Of a DNA stretch of 64,000 nt, positions 27,716-36,006 are shown piece after piece. Location of the stretch: contig NZ_JABXKL010000002.1 of assembly GCF_017114995.1 (NCBI RefSeq), positions 96,952 through 160,951 of the forward strand. Reading direction: 5' to 3'. Origin of the DNA: Nostoc sp. NMS9. Its GTDB lineage: Bacteria; Cyanobacteriota; Cyanobacteriia; Cyanobacteriales; Nostocaceae. Under the pieces are notes generated by a model. It was not told where the DNA came from. It saw nothing but the letters and a program-made list of their open reading frames with translations, and did no database searches. Position 1 is the first letter of the stretch. Each line of letters starts with the position of its first letter. A program made the position numbers and the translations under genes.

Positions 27716-28498
27716 CTATTGCTCTTGATAATTCCAGAGCAATCCACCGTCAACAAAAAATGTTGTACCTGTTACATAATCTGACTCAGAAGATGCAAGA
27801 AATGCCACTATAGACGCAACATCTCCTGGTTGTCCTAATCGTCCCAAGGGAATGTTTTTCAGGAGCGCCCCTAACTTCTGTGGATCGTTTAAAAGTTTAG
27901 TATTAATAGGAGTTTCAATTGCTCCTGGCGCAACATTATTAATATTAATGCCATGAGGAGCCAGTTCCACAGCTAAATTACGGGTGAGCATTTTCAAGCC
28001 ACCTTTGCTAGCACAGTAAGCAGCAAAGTGTGGAAAAGGCAATTCTTCATGTACAGAACTAATATTAATAATCTTGCCAGGTTGCTTTGTTTTTAGTAGG
28101 TGCTGCACAAATGCTTGTGTGGCAAAGAATATTCCCTTGAGATTCACATTCATCACAGCATCGTAATCGGCTTCAGTCACATCCCAAAAATCGGCGTTTT
28201 TTTCTATTCCTGCATTGTTAACTAAGATATCTAGCTTGCCAAAGTGGGAAATACTGTCTGCAATCATGCGCTGCACATCGGCAACCTTACCTGTATCTCC
28301 TTGAATTGTGAACCCATCTACTATATGGCACTGACCACCAGCTGCCTTTACTTTCGACAAGGTTTCTTCCGCACCTTCAGGATGAGAGCGATAGTTGATA
28401 ACAATACTTGCTCCTTCCTCTGCTAGACGAATTGCGATCGCCTGTCCTATCCCTTGACTACTGCCTGTAACCAGTGCAATTTTATCTTTTAGTTTCAT
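27716..28498 (-). CDS. SDR-family oxidoreductase, glucose 1-dehydrogenase-like
   Basis: A 260-residue classical short-chain dehydrogenase. The cofactor motif is VTGSSQGIG (about 10-18), followed by LVNNAGIEKN. The catalytic Ser...Tyr-x-x-x-Lys is ISSVHEELPFPHFAAYCASK. The C-terminus DYVTGTTFFVDGG is typical of glucose 1-dehydrogenase-like SDRs. It lies upstream of the glucosidase in the same direction, separated by the tandem-repeat array. If co-expressed it could oxidise glucose released by that enzyme. The substrate is inferred only from family and context. Confidence 0.87.
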   Translation of the reverse strand: MKLKDKIALVTGSSQGIGQAIAIRLAEEGASIVINYRSHPEGAEETLSKVKAAGGQCHIVDGFTIQGDTGKVADVQRMIADSISHFGKLDILVNNAGIEKNADFWDVTEADYDAVMNVNLKGIFFATQAFVQHLLKTKQPGKIINISSVHEELPFPHFAAYCASKGGLKMLTRNLAVELAPHGININNVAPGAIETPINTKLLNDPQKLGALLKNIPLGRLGQPGDVASIVAFLASSESDYVTGTTFFVDGGLLWNYQEQ

Positions 28499-28697
28499 AT
28501 ACCTGTTCCAATGACTTTAGTATTGAAAGCGCTCTGTTACATCAAGTCCAGTTAATTAACGATCGTTCGATATATCTATGCAAAAATCTAAAACTCTTTT
28601 CTCCCTGGCTCTCTGCCTACTGTGGTATGAATAAGTCTTTCACTGGATATGATACAACACTATAGAATCCGATCTGTCTCAGTATCCATGTTCACCT

Positions 28698-29498
28698 TCA
28701 TCCTTGAACCAAGTTAGTTAAGCGAAAACCATTTCGCCTTTCCTCACGAAATAAACGCAATGCAAATGCCCCAGCAAGAGTATTCCGTAGCTCATGATGT
28801 ACTACAGCCATTTCATCTGGTAATTCATCTAAAGCTGCTGTTTTTCCACCATATTCTGGTGGTATAAGTATGGGAGCAACCAGACAAGCAAAGGTAAGGT
28901 CTGCTGCTGAGAAGGAATTCCCAACCAAGTAGGAACGTCCATCAGCAAGCAGATTATTTACCTTCTCAAACAGTCCCTTAATTTGATTGAGCGAATCCGC
29001 AGCTGACTCTGCCGTAATGTTGTAATCTTTCCTGGTAATAAAGCGCACCTGTGAGAAGACAATTGGAAACAATATGCTTTCAACCGCTGGTACACCGTCA
29101 CACAACAACTTCTGCATGAGCTTGTAGTTGTTAAGCAGGTAAAAGTAAGCCCAACGTCTAACGGATACTCCGAGAATAGTGTCGAATAAATCTTCCAGGG
29201 TTTCCACTTCGCGGCGTAATTCAGGATCAGCAGGGTAAAGTCTCTGACTAGTTGGAGCGATCACATCAAGATAGTGCAGGATACCTGTAGAATCAGTAAA
29301 TATACCAGCTTTAGTTAATAATAATGGCACTGATTTTCCCCCGTTCGGAAGAGTAAAAAGCCAATGAAAACCCGGCACATGACGCTCTTCGATGAAAGGA
29401 ATACTTTGCCGTTCTAATGCCCATCGTACTTTTTCACAGTAATGACTGACCGCAAAAGCGATCAGGCGCGTAGATTTTTCCTGGGAATTAGCCTGCAT
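28698..29498 (-). CDS. Glutathione S-transferase family protein
   Basis: A 266-residue GST-like protein. The N-terminal thioredoxin fold is visible as LIAFAVSHYCEKVRWALERQ, where SHYCEK holds the catalytic-type Ser/Cys. GKSVPLLLTKAGIFTDSTGILHYLD is the glutathione-binding segment with the cis-Pro and Asp/Ser pair. The C-terminal helical domain contains SYLVGNSFSAADLTFA, the family's folding motif. It is longer than a standard GST (about 210) because of inserts in the helical domain. It would detoxify electrophiles or peroxides in the cytoplasm. It heads toward the SDR gene and follows the flavoprotein gene on the same strand. Confidence 0.87.
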   Translation of the reverse strand: MQANSQEKSTRLIAFAVSHYCEKVRWALERQSIPFIEERHVPGFHWLFTLPNGGKSVPLLLTKAGIFTDSTGILHYLDVIAPTSQRLYPADPELRREVETLEDLFDTILGVSVRRWAYFYLLNNYKLMQKLLCDGVPAVESILFPIVFSQVRFITRKDYNITAESAADSLNQIKGLFEKVNNLLADGRSYLVGNSFSAADLTFACLVAPILIPPEYGGKTAALDELPDEMAVVHHELRNTLAGAFALRLFREERRNGFRLTNLVQG

Positions 29499-29553
29499 AA
29501 TTCAACTCCTCATTGGTAGTTGGTAAGTCCTTGGATCTGCGCTTGCTGTCTCC

Positions 29554-31020
29554 TTACAACTTGGAAAACAATATATTTAACCCTTCGGTCATCGTGGGAT
29601 GAGTCAAAACGCCATCGCGCAGAACGGTGTAAGGCATCTGAGCTTGCATCACCATCTGCACCGTCGAAATCACCTCACCCGCTTCATGACACAATAGAGA
29701 ACACCCTAGAATACGACCTGTCTCGGTATCTACAATCGCTTTCAGCAGTCCATCGGTTTGACCGAGCGTTTTTGCTCTGGGAACGGCTGACGCATCGACT
29801 TTCGCCACGCGGATGGCATATCCTTGTTGCTGTGCTTCAGTTTCAGTCAAACCCACATGAGCCAGTTCTGGATCGATGAACAAACAGGATGGCACTAAGC
29901 GATGTCTGACGACAAGCCGCTCCGCGTCTACGCCTGTACTGCGATCGCCCCCATCAATTAAATTAGCTTTGATAATGCGATAATCGTCGAGCGATATATG
30001 GGTGTATTGCGGGCCACCGTTGATATCGCCTAACGCCCAAATCCCCGGAATGTTCGTCTCCAGGCGATCGTTGACTTGAATAAATCCGCGTGTATCAGTT
30101 GCCACACCAGCAGCAGCTAAATTTAAGCTCTCGGTGTTGGGCGCACGACCAACGGCGACGAGCAAATGCGACCCCTGGAGGCTGAAGGAGCGATCGGCAA
30201 CTTGGATTTGCAGAATGGTTTCATTACCAGTGCGATTCTCCACAGGAGACGCTTCTCTGCGAGAGGCTCCGCCAACGCGAACGACCCTCAACACCTTCGC
30301 TTTTAATAAGAATTCAATACCATCTTGTTCTAGCAGTGTTTGAACGGCGATCGCTATATCTGGATCTTGCTGTGACAGGATTTGCTCACTTTGTCCAATG
30401 ACAGTAACGCGAGAGCCAAAGCGCCGAAACATCTGGGCAAACTCTAAACCAATATAGCCACTACCGAGAACGATCAGGTGTTCAGGCAAGTATTCTAGCT
30501 CCATAATCGACTCACTCGTTAAAAACTCAACTTCTGTGAGTCCGGGAATGGATGGAATTAACGGTCGTGTGCCTGTATTAATAAATAAGCGTTCGGCGGT
30601 AAGTAAGCGATTGTTCCCCTCAGTCGTCGTTACTGCGATCGTTTTGGGAGCAACAAACCTTGCTTCGCCAATGATCAAGTTGTTATCGAGAGCCGTTTCT
30701 AGATTGTGCAAATTCATTTCACGCGCAGATTGCACAACCGATCGTTTTCGTTGGATCACCTCTGCTAAATTAACGGTAGGTGTGTTGGTTTTAACCCCAT
30801 AAGGGGCACTGTTTCGCACTGTGTTTGCTACATTGGCACTCGCCACCATAGTTTTAGTAGGAATACAGGCGATATTGATGCACCCTCCACCAATCATGTT
30901 TAAGCTGCGTTCAATTAGAGCGGTTTTACGTCCGTCAGCAACTAGCGCTGGTGCTAGTGTTTTACCCGCTTTGCCACCGCCGATAATAATATCGTCATAG
31001 TGTTGAGTGTCCACTTCCAT
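29554..31020 (-). CDS. Mercuric-reductase-like FAD disulfide oxidoreductase with two repeat-derived insertions
   Basis: A 488-residue class I pyridine nucleotide-disulfide oxidoreductase. The FAD motif is DIIIGGGKAGKTLA. The redox-active pair is GGGCINIACIPTK (C-x4-C). The NAD(P) motif is VLGSGYIGLEFAQ and the dimerisation end is HPTMTEGLNILF. Real MerA needs an N-terminal metal domain and C-terminal vicinal cysteines; both are missing, so mercury reduction is unlikely. Two stretches, about residues 245-261 (VGGASRREASPVEN) and 358-371 (GVDAERLVVRH), are encoded in frame by dispersed repeats (30240-30285 and 29908-29945). Both sit in loops, so the enzyme may still fold. Confidence 0.85.
   Translation of the reverse strand: MEVDTQHYDDIIIGGGKAGKTLAPALVADGRKTALIERSLNMIGGGCINIACIPTKTMVASANVANTVRNSAPYGVKTNTPTVNLAEVIQRKRSVVQSAREMNLHNLETALDNNLIIGEARFVAPKTIAVTTTEGNNRLLTAERLFINTGTRPLIPSIPGLTEVEFLTSESIMELEYLPEHLIVLGSGYIGLEFAQMFRRFGSRVTVIGQSEQILSQQDPDIAIAVQTLLEQDGIEFLLKAKVLRVVRVGGASRREASPVENRTGNETILQIQVADRSFSLQGSHLLVAVGRAPNTESLNLAAAGVATDTRGFIQVNDRLETNIPGIWALGDINGGPQYTHISLDDYRIIKANLIDGGDRSTGVDAERLVVRHRLVPSCLFIDPELAHVGLTETEAQQQGYAIRVAKVDASAVPRAKTLGQTDGLLKAIVDTETGRILGCSLLCHEAGEVISTVQMVMQAQMPYTVLRDGVLTHPTMTEGLNILFSKL
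29908..29945 (-). repeat. Dispersed repeat inside flavoprotein gene (second insertion)
   Basis: On the minus strand it reads GTAGACGCGGAGCGGCTTGT-CGTCAGACATCGC. The core GTAGACGCGGAGCGGCTT recurs outside genes at 39970-39987. It is in frame and adds about a dozen residues. Confidence 0.75.
30240..30285 (-). repeat. GC-rich dispersed repeat inside flavoprotein gene (first insertion)
   Basis: On the plus strand it reads GGAGACGCTTCTCTGCGAGA-GGCTCCGCCAACGCGAAC, an arrangement of the dispersed GC-rich family's modules. It is in frame and encodes GGASRREASP in the minus-strand gene. Confidence 0.75.
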
Positions 31021-31336
31021 ATCCTTTGAGTTTGATAAGGTGAATACGATTTCTAGAAGGTGTTATGAATTTCAGAAAAAACTGGCTGACTAAGAGGGTT
31101 TTAGCGATAACGTATTTAGCGAGCGTAACTCAAGATGCTTGCCCTAGTAGTTCGCCAACCCCAAATTGCTGGGTGGAAGTCGGCAGAGGAACAGGGGAGC
31201 AGAGGAGAGATTTGTACAAGTTCTTTCCCCCCTGCCCCTCCGCACCTCTGCCCCTCTGCTTGCCACCACGCAAAGTTTGTGTGGCGAAGCACTAGCTGGG
31301 TTTCCAAAAAGTGCATCATAACACCCGCTAGAAGAT
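31021..31336. other. Intergenic region with G+A/C-rich inverted repeat
   Basis: No gene is supported, although short frames exist. GAGGAACAGGGGAGCAGAGG (31186-31205) and CCCCTCCGCACCTCTGCCCC-TCTGC (31235-31259) are roughly complementary and form a long imperfect hairpin of a type common in cyanobacterial intergenic DNA. It lies between the exported-protein gene and the flavoprotein gene, both on the minus strand. Confidence 0.6.
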
Positions 31337-31702
31337 TCAACTTTTTCTACAAGCTTGCTTCATCAAGATACGCTTGTTTTTATACACCTCTAAAGTTCCA
31401 GACTGCGGGTTATCTAACGTGCCATCCCACACCCAATATTCATAAATTCCATTCCGAAACTTATACACTCGAACACCTTCTGTCGCTTGGGTAGTTCCTT
31501 TGCCCAAACTTAAATTACCGTTGGCATTGGTCGCGCGATAGAGCAGTTCACCGGAAGTATGATTCTGCCAAATATTGATGTTGTAGCCGCCCTGGCATTT
31601 CGTACTCAGAAGGATGCCAGCAGTAGAGTCAGCAGAAGCAGGTAAGGAAAAATTAGCTAAGATACTGATTGGCAGAGCTAGGAGTAACGCGGATGTTTTC
31701 AT
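31337..31702 (-). CDS. Small exported hypothetical protein
   Basis: A 121-residue protein with a clear signal peptide (MKTSALLLALPISILANFSLPASA, cleavage after about residue 24). The mature part has two cysteines, TKCQGGYN near its start and KQACRKS at its end, that could form one disulfide. It is rich in Gly, Asn and Tyr (GYNINIWQNHTSGELLYRATN). I recognise no enzyme motif; the pattern suggests a small beta-rich periplasmic protein. It sits 28 bp downstream of the isochorismatase-like gene on the same strand. Confidence 0.7.
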   Translation of the reverse strand: MKTSALLLALPISILANFSLPASADSTAGILLSTKCQGGYNINIWQNHTSGELLYRATNANGNLSLGKGTTQATEGVRVYKFRNGIYEYWVWDGTLDNPQSGTLEVYKNKRILMKQACRKS

Positions 31703-31730
31703 GAGTGTTGTAAAGTTGATGAGTTTGACA

Positions 31731-32378
31731 TTACTCCATTCCTGCTACAACTTCATCTGTAGAAAGAACTGCATTAGCGATATACCCAAAGTTGATCAGT
31801 GCTGCCTTGTAGCCGTCGCCCAGTTCCGGATGCCGAGGGGCTGCTGTTGCATCCTTGACGACAACGACCTGGAATCCCTGTTCGAGCAATTCGCGTAGGT
31901 GAGCTTCAACACAAAGATTTGCCAACATTCCGAGTAGAATGACTTTGCTGATGTTGCGTTTACGCAGTTGCAAAACGAGGTCGTTGGTTTGCGGCCCATA
32001 GACTTTGTGGGGACTGGCCACAATCGTCTTGCCATCCTCAATGAAGGGCTTGTAGCGAGCGAGCCAGTCAGCACCCGATCCCAGGAATCCATCGAGGCTC
32101 AACGCGCCACGGCGATCAAACTCCTTAACCTCAAGCATCATTTGCTCTAAGTTTCCGGCAAATTTCCAATTATGGTCGGTGGGGTAGTAATAGTGAGGGG
32201 AGATAAAAACTTCAAATCCATTCTGCTTTGCGGCTTTGAAGATTCGCTCGATGTTCTCGACGGTCTTGTTATCCTTAACACTCTCACCCACCAAATCCCA
32301 GGAAACCCCTTTTTCGCTCAAGACATCGTTTTGCGGATCGATGACGACTACTGCGGTGTCATTCTTGTTGATGTTCAT
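31731..32378 (-). CDS. Isochorismatase-like cysteine hydrolase
   Basis: A 215-residue cysteine hydrolase of the isochorismatase/nicotinamidase superfamily. The catalytic Asp is AVVVIDPQND, the Lys is VASPHKVYGPQTND and the nucleophile Cys is LLGMLANLCVEAHLRELLEQG. I start at MNINKNDTAVV because AGGAGAAAACC precedes it with good spacing. The longer frame to 32543 runs into a decayed SDR gene. A broken second copy lies at 36007-36245. The substrate is unknown. Confidence 0.88.
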   Translation of the reverse strand: MNINKNDTAVVVIDPQNDVLSEKGVSWDLVGESVKDNKTVENIERIFKAAKQNGFEVFISPHYYYPTDHNWKFAGNLEQMMLEVKEFDRRGALSLDGFLGSGADWLARYKPFIEDGKTIVASPHKVYGPQTNDLVLQLRKRNISKVILLGMLANLCVEAHLRELLEQGFQVVVVKDATAAPRHPELGDGYKAALINFGYIANAVLSTDEVVAGME

Positions 32379-32418
32379 GGGTTTTCTCCTTGCTTGTTGA
32401 TTTTCACCGTTCTCTTTC

Positions 32419-32510
32419 TTAAAAACCACCCGCGATATGCAGTGTTTTCCCAGTGATTCAGAATCAGAATACTTGGTTGCCAGAGCGATCGCGGTGGGCG
32501 AATTATCGGT
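32419..32510 (-). pseudogene. Remnant of an SDR gene (C-terminal end only)
   Basis: On the minus strand, one frame reads SPTAIALATKYSDSE, and after a shift a second frame reads ITGKTLHIAGGF and a stop (32419-32421). Together these match the end of the SDR at 34804 (APAAVFFASSDSAWITGETLHIAGGIH). The rest of the gene is absent, cut by the dienelactone hydrolase gene end. I infer duplication followed by deletion. Confidence 0.65.
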
Positions 32511-32526
32511 CAGTAATCGCCCTATT

Positions 32527-33243
32527 TCAGACTTTGACACCACTGCCTAAATGCTGTTTCAAAAACGCCAAAGTGCGATCGCGCGCTAATTCTGCGGCTT
32601 CTTTACGATAAGCGGAACTACCCACGCGACTAAACCCATGACTCACTCCTTCATAGCGATAGATTGTTACCAGGGGGTTGTCTTTCAGTCCCTGCTGAAT
32701 GGATGCTTGAGCACTTGGTGACACAAACTCGTCATTTTCATCCATATGCAATATCAGCGGTTTCTGAATTTTTGTCGCCTCTGCTAAATTCTTGTCAATG
32801 TCAACACCGTAGTAACTAACGTTGGCATCTGCATCAGTACGTGTTGCCATAAAATATGCCAGTTTGCCGCCCAAACAAAAGCCCACACTACCGACCTTGC
32901 CTGTGCTGCTGGGATACTGCCGCAGAAAAGACAGACTTGCCTTTAGGTCTTCTATGCCGCTATCCACATCAAATGCTTGGAGTAACTCAAAAGCTTTAGC
33001 CCACTGCTCCTTATCGTCAGCATCAAGTTGCACACCGGGTTCCAGTCGCCAATACAAATCTGGCACAAGCACCAAATAGCCTGCCTTAGCATAATCATCG
33101 GCAATTTGACGCATATTAGTATTTACCCCAAGAATTTCTTGAATCAGCACAATCCCTGCATAAGGCTGAGTATTGGGTGCTGCTAGATAGGCGCTAAAAC
33201 TGCCCCCGGACAAGGCTGAAATGGTTACATTTTGAGTTGTCAT
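32527..33243 (-). CDS. Dienelactone hydrolase family protein
   Basis: A 238-residue alpha/beta hydrolase of the DLH group. The nucleophile elbow is GSVGFCLGGKLAY, with Cys in place of Ser as in true dienelactone hydrolases. The acid region is HMDENDEFV and the catalytic His is in GVSHGFSRVGSSAYRKEAAE. The start MTTQNVTISALSGGSFSAYL and the segment IVLIQEILGVNTNMRQIADDYA are characteristic. It is cytoplasmic (no signal). It could hydrolyse lactones or other small esters within the surrounding detoxification run. Confidence 0.9.
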   Translation of the reverse strand: MTTQNVTISALSGGSFSAYLAAPNTQPYAGIVLIQEILGVNTNMRQIADDYAKAGYLVLVPDLYWRLEPGVQLDADDKEQWAKAFELLQAFDVDSGIEDLKASLSFLRQYPSSTGKVGSVGFCLGGKLAYFMATRTDADANVSYYGVDIDKNLAEATKIQKPLILHMDENDEFVSPSAQASIQQGLKDNPLVTIYRYEGVSHGFSRVGSSAYRKEAAELARDRTLAFLKQHLGSGVKV

Positions 33244-33401
33244 GGTGTCCTTTTTAATAATTTGCTATTTAGACTTTGACCAAATTAAACAGTGTTGCTG
33301 AATGCAAGTATGAACAGATCGCTAGAGCCATTAGCCTGGTTGAGGCACTTGCCAGGAATAAAATCCCCAGCCGTATTAATAATATTTTTGACAAAACTGA
33401 G

Positions 33402-33725
33402 TTAAGTGCTTTCGCCCCTTGCGGCGAAAGCAACATTTGGGAATTTTATTTTTTGGATCTCCCTGAAACGAACATGCTCACGAGTATAAAGCTGAGTGAT
33501 ATTAGCAACAGTAATATTGTTGTCATCCCGGCTCACCAACTCTAAAGTGTCTCCGGCTCCAACTTCGCCCTCTTGCAAAACACGAAAGTAAAATCCGGTT
33601 CGACGACTTGCAAGAAATCGTTTAATGATATCAGGTCGTCCAAACCGAATCCCAGGTTTGTAACAGGGTAGGCGAGGTTGTATCACCATCAGTTTTACAG
33701 TGCCGATATGGAAGCAACAAATAAG
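33402..33725 (-). pseudogene. Truncated MOSC-domain (YiiM-like) gene
   Basis: The frame reads HIGTVKLMVIQPRLPCYKPGIRFG, then RFLASRRTGFYFRVLQEGEVGAGDTLELVSRD and ITQLYTREH. This is the C-terminal half of a MOSC domain as in YiiM proteins, which handle molybdenum-cofactor-type sulfur chemistry. The first half, including the normal start, is missing because the DUF302 gene ends a few bases upstream (33730). The tail also diverges after TREH. A short protein from 33689 could be made but would not fold as a MOSC domain. Confidence 0.7.
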
Positions 33726-33729
33726 TTAA

Positions 33730-34119
33730 TTAAAGGAGTGCTTGATGGATTAAAGGTGCAATGATAGCGATGTTCTTCACCAACTCATCGGAGAGAGAAA
33801 ATCGCTGTTTTAAGTAATTGGGATCGTTATAACTTACCCACACCTTGCCGTCAGTCGCTTCCCATGCCAGTACTTTCAGGGGTAAATCCAGGGCGATCGT
33901 TGGTTCTGCCACCATGAGGGGAGTTCCGGCTTTCGGGTTGCCAAACAGCAACAATTGCGTCGGAGGTAGGCTAAGTCCGACTTTTTCGGCTTCAGCCTGT
34001 TGATCGATGCGGGCAAAAACGGTGATGCCTTTTGCTTGAAGGATGGCTGCAAAGCGATCGATAGTTTCAGTCACTGCATACGGGCTGATCTGGTTGATGA
34101 TGCCGTTGTTTGCATTCAT
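33730..34119 (-). CDS. DUF302 domain protein
   Basis: A 129-residue protein made of one DUF302 domain: AVTETIDRFAAILQAKGITVFARIDQQAEAEKVGL, then PTQLLLFGNPKAGTPLM, ALDLPLKVLAWEA and VWVSYNDPNYL. I start at MNANNGIINQISPY because AAGGAG lies at the right distance; the longer frame adds 20 residues of leader. Members often accompany redox or sulfur genes, but the biochemical role is unknown. It lies just downstream of the broken DUF1348 gene and abuts the MOSC remnant. Confidence 0.87.
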   Translation of the reverse strand: MNANNGIINQISPYAVTETIDRFAAILQAKGITVFARIDQQAEAEKVGLSLPPTQLLLFGNPKAGTPLMVAEPTIALDLPLKVLAWEATDGKVWVSYNDPNYLKQRFSLSDELVKNIAIIAPLIHQALL

Positions 34120-34175
34120 AGCAGTGGACTCCTTGCAGGATAAAAACTGGGTAATATGGTCGTTGCTTCGGCTTT

Positions 34176-34679
34176 TCAAAGATTGAGGTCGGACAATCCG
34201 GGATGATCGTCAGGACGACGACCCAGTATCCAGTGGTATTTGCGATCGCGTAGCGTCTCCTTCGAAGAATCGCTTTCCTGAATTGGCAGGTCGTTGATGC
34301 TGGCAATATGCCATCGCATGAATCCATATTCATCGAATTCCCAATTCTCATTGCCGTAAGAATGGAACCAGTTGCCGGAATCATCATGCCATTCCTAAGC
34401 AAATCGGACAGCAATTCGGTTGTCTTGAAAAGCCCAAAGCTCTTTGATCAGCCGGTATTCCAATTCTTTAAGCCACTTACGTGTCAACAACTGAACGATC
34501 GCCTCACGACCACATAGAAATTCTGAACGGTTGCGCCAAACACTATCCGACGTGTAAGCAAGTGCTACTAGTTCAGGGTTAGGTGTGTTCCAAGCATCCT
34601 CTGCGATTCGGACTTTTTGGATGGCGGATTCATTATTGAAAGGCGGCAGGGGTAGTCGAGGATTTTCGGGTTTGGTCAT
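34176..34679 (-). pseudogene. DUF1348 (SnoaL/NTF2-like) gene with an in-frame stop and a repeat insertion
   Basis: From ATG 34679 ([14 protein letters not shown]) the frame reads a DUF1348 protein through [11 protein letters not shown], stops at TAG (34395-34397), then continues in the same frame as [40 protein letters not shown] and [16 protein letters not shown], ending at TGA 34176-34178. The family has FAYEWHDD here, so a Tyr codon TAT has become TAG. The segment [10 protein letters not shown] (about residues 135-144) comes from a dispersed repeat. Readthrough or a sequencing error would restore a 167-residue protein. Confidence 0.82.
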
Positions 34680-34710
34680 AGTATGGCAGTGTAAAATGGC
34701 GATTCTCGTT

Positions 34711-34739
34711 CCGAGACGCTCCGCGAACGCCAACGCTTC
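34711..34739. repeat. GC-rich dispersed repeat upstream of the DUF1348 gene
   Basis: Plus strand CGAGACGCTCCGCGAACGCC is the complement of the GGCGTTCGCGGAGCGTCTCG core. An upstream Met in it would extend the DUF1348 frame with MAFAERLG, the same peptide type as in the ORF at 152-352. Confidence 0.75.
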
Positions 34740-34803
34740 AGCATGATTGAATTGTAATTAAATCCGTGCCGACCGAATTACCTCAAAAGCAGTTTGATAC
34801 AGC

Positions 34804-35573
34804 TCAATGAATACCACCCGCGATGTGCAGCGTTTCTCCGGTGATCCAGGCTGAGTCGGAGGACGCGAAGAAGACGGCAGCAGGTGCAATGTCCTGCACC
34901 TGCCCGATGCGACCAAGGGGAGTTTGCGCTTCAACCTGTCTGCGAAAATCGCTTTCGAGAACTCCCAATGCTTGCAGTCCCTCTGTTTCTACCATGCCAG
35001 GATTGATCGAGTTAACACGGATCTGGCGTGAACCCAGTTCTTTGGCGAGCGACTTTGTTATGGCATCGACAGCTGCTTTGGTGGCGTTATATACCGAGCC
35101 GGTCGCGGGTGTGGCGGTACTGGCGATTGAACTAATGTTGATAATACTGCCGCCCGCCGAGCCAAAGTACTTTGCTCCTTGTTGGGAGGTAAGGATTAAT
35201 CCCAGTACATTGAGATCGAACTGTTTGTGGAAATGCTCTTCTGTGATGTCTTCGAGCGGCAGATATTCATAAATTCCGGCATTATTCACCAAGATGTCGA
35301 GCCTGCCAAATGTCTGCTCTGTCTTGACAAAAAGACGTTCGACCTCTGCTTTTTTGGTAACATTTGCCTGTACTGCGTAGGCGAAGCCCGTCGGAGACAT
35401 CGCCTTCCCACCTGCGCTGGTAATTTCATCAACCACGCGATCGGCTGCTTCTTTACTAGAGGCGTAATTGACGACTACGGCTGACCTTCGGCTGCCAGAT
35501 GTTTGGCAATTGAAGCACCAATTCCTTTAGATGCTCCCGTTACAACTGCGATTTTTCCTTCTAGTTTTTTCAT
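34804..35573 (-). pseudogene. SDR-family oxidoreductase with a frameshift near its N-terminus
   Basis: ATG 35573 begins [32 protein letters not shown] and stops near 35477. From the next frame the protein resumes [20 protein letters not shown] and runs to TGETLHIAGGIH at 34804. A deletion of about four bases (or an equivalent indel) near 35485 separates the two parts. The cofactor motif TGASKGIG is in the first fragment and the catalytic VYNATK in the second, so neither alone would work. A GTG at 35436 could start a 210-residue fragment without the NAD site. The start overlaps the DUF6130 stop as ATGA. Confidence 0.82.
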
Positions 35574-35980
35574 GATGATTTCTTAATATCTGGCAGCGTG
35601 AACTCTACAGTTTCGCTGGTGATTACTTTGTGCATGGGGTCAGCTAGTTCGATCAGCACCTTGTGCACGCCAGGTTCAAGTCCGACCAGGATGATCGTTT
35701 CCCCACTGGCATCGACAAAGTGCCACGGTGCGTCGTCAACGGTAATGTGGATATGACCGATGCGCGGCGATACTTCGAGAGCACCCTTGCCGAACACCGG
35801 CAACACGCGCAGGTTCTCCGTTCGGTACTGGATAAAGACGCGGCCCTGGGACAGTGGTTCGGGAAGCGGTGGATCGACAATCAGCTTCGCTGGTGCTTCG
35901 TTTTCGATAGCAATCAATGGTGATGGGCCGCGAATGTCCTTGGCGCTTTGGACTGCAATTTCTCCGTCTAGTTTTTTCAT
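35570..35980 (-). CDS. DUF6130-like protein with SDR-derived N-terminus
   Basis: A 136-residue protein whose core [41 protein letters not shown] is what I recall of the DUF6130 family, usually a secreted beta-sandwich with His and Trp residues. Here there is no signal peptide. Instead the first ten residues [10 protein letters not shown] are almost those of the next gene, the SDR ([10 protein letters not shown]), with near-identical DNA for the first 30 bases. I infer that recombination with an SDR copy replaced the original N-terminus. Its stop overlaps the SDR start (ATGA). Confidence 0.72.
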   Translation of the reverse strand: MKKLDGEIAVQSAKDIRGPSPLIAIENEAPAKLIVDPPLPEPLSQGRVFIQYRTENLRVLPVFGKGALEVSPRIGHIHITVDDAPWHFVDASGETIILVGLEPGVHKVLIELADPMHKVITSETVEFTLPDIKKSS

Positions 35981-36006
35981 GATGGTGAGTCCTATGGTTG
36001 TTGACG

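Noticed and set aside
27551..27784. Open frames on both strands (plus 27551-27784, minus 27532-27756) with NSINESL or MEFKDSL repeats
   Set aside because: They come entirely from the 21-bp tandem array, whose length is a multiple of three. There is no start context or non-repeat coding sequence.
29554..31020. Mercury resistance gene (merA)
   Set aside because: The N-terminal metal domain and the C-terminal Cys pair of MerA are missing and no other mer genes are nearby. It is only MerA-like in its core.
31065..31494. Several short frames around 31.1-31.5 kb on both strands
   Set aside because: They overlap the G+A-rich hairpin or the exported-protein gene and have no family features.
34067..34414. 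115-residue minus-strand frame [16 protein letters not shown]
   Set aside because: It is a shifted reading of the C-terminal part of the DUF1348 pseudogene; the conserved residues are in the other frame.
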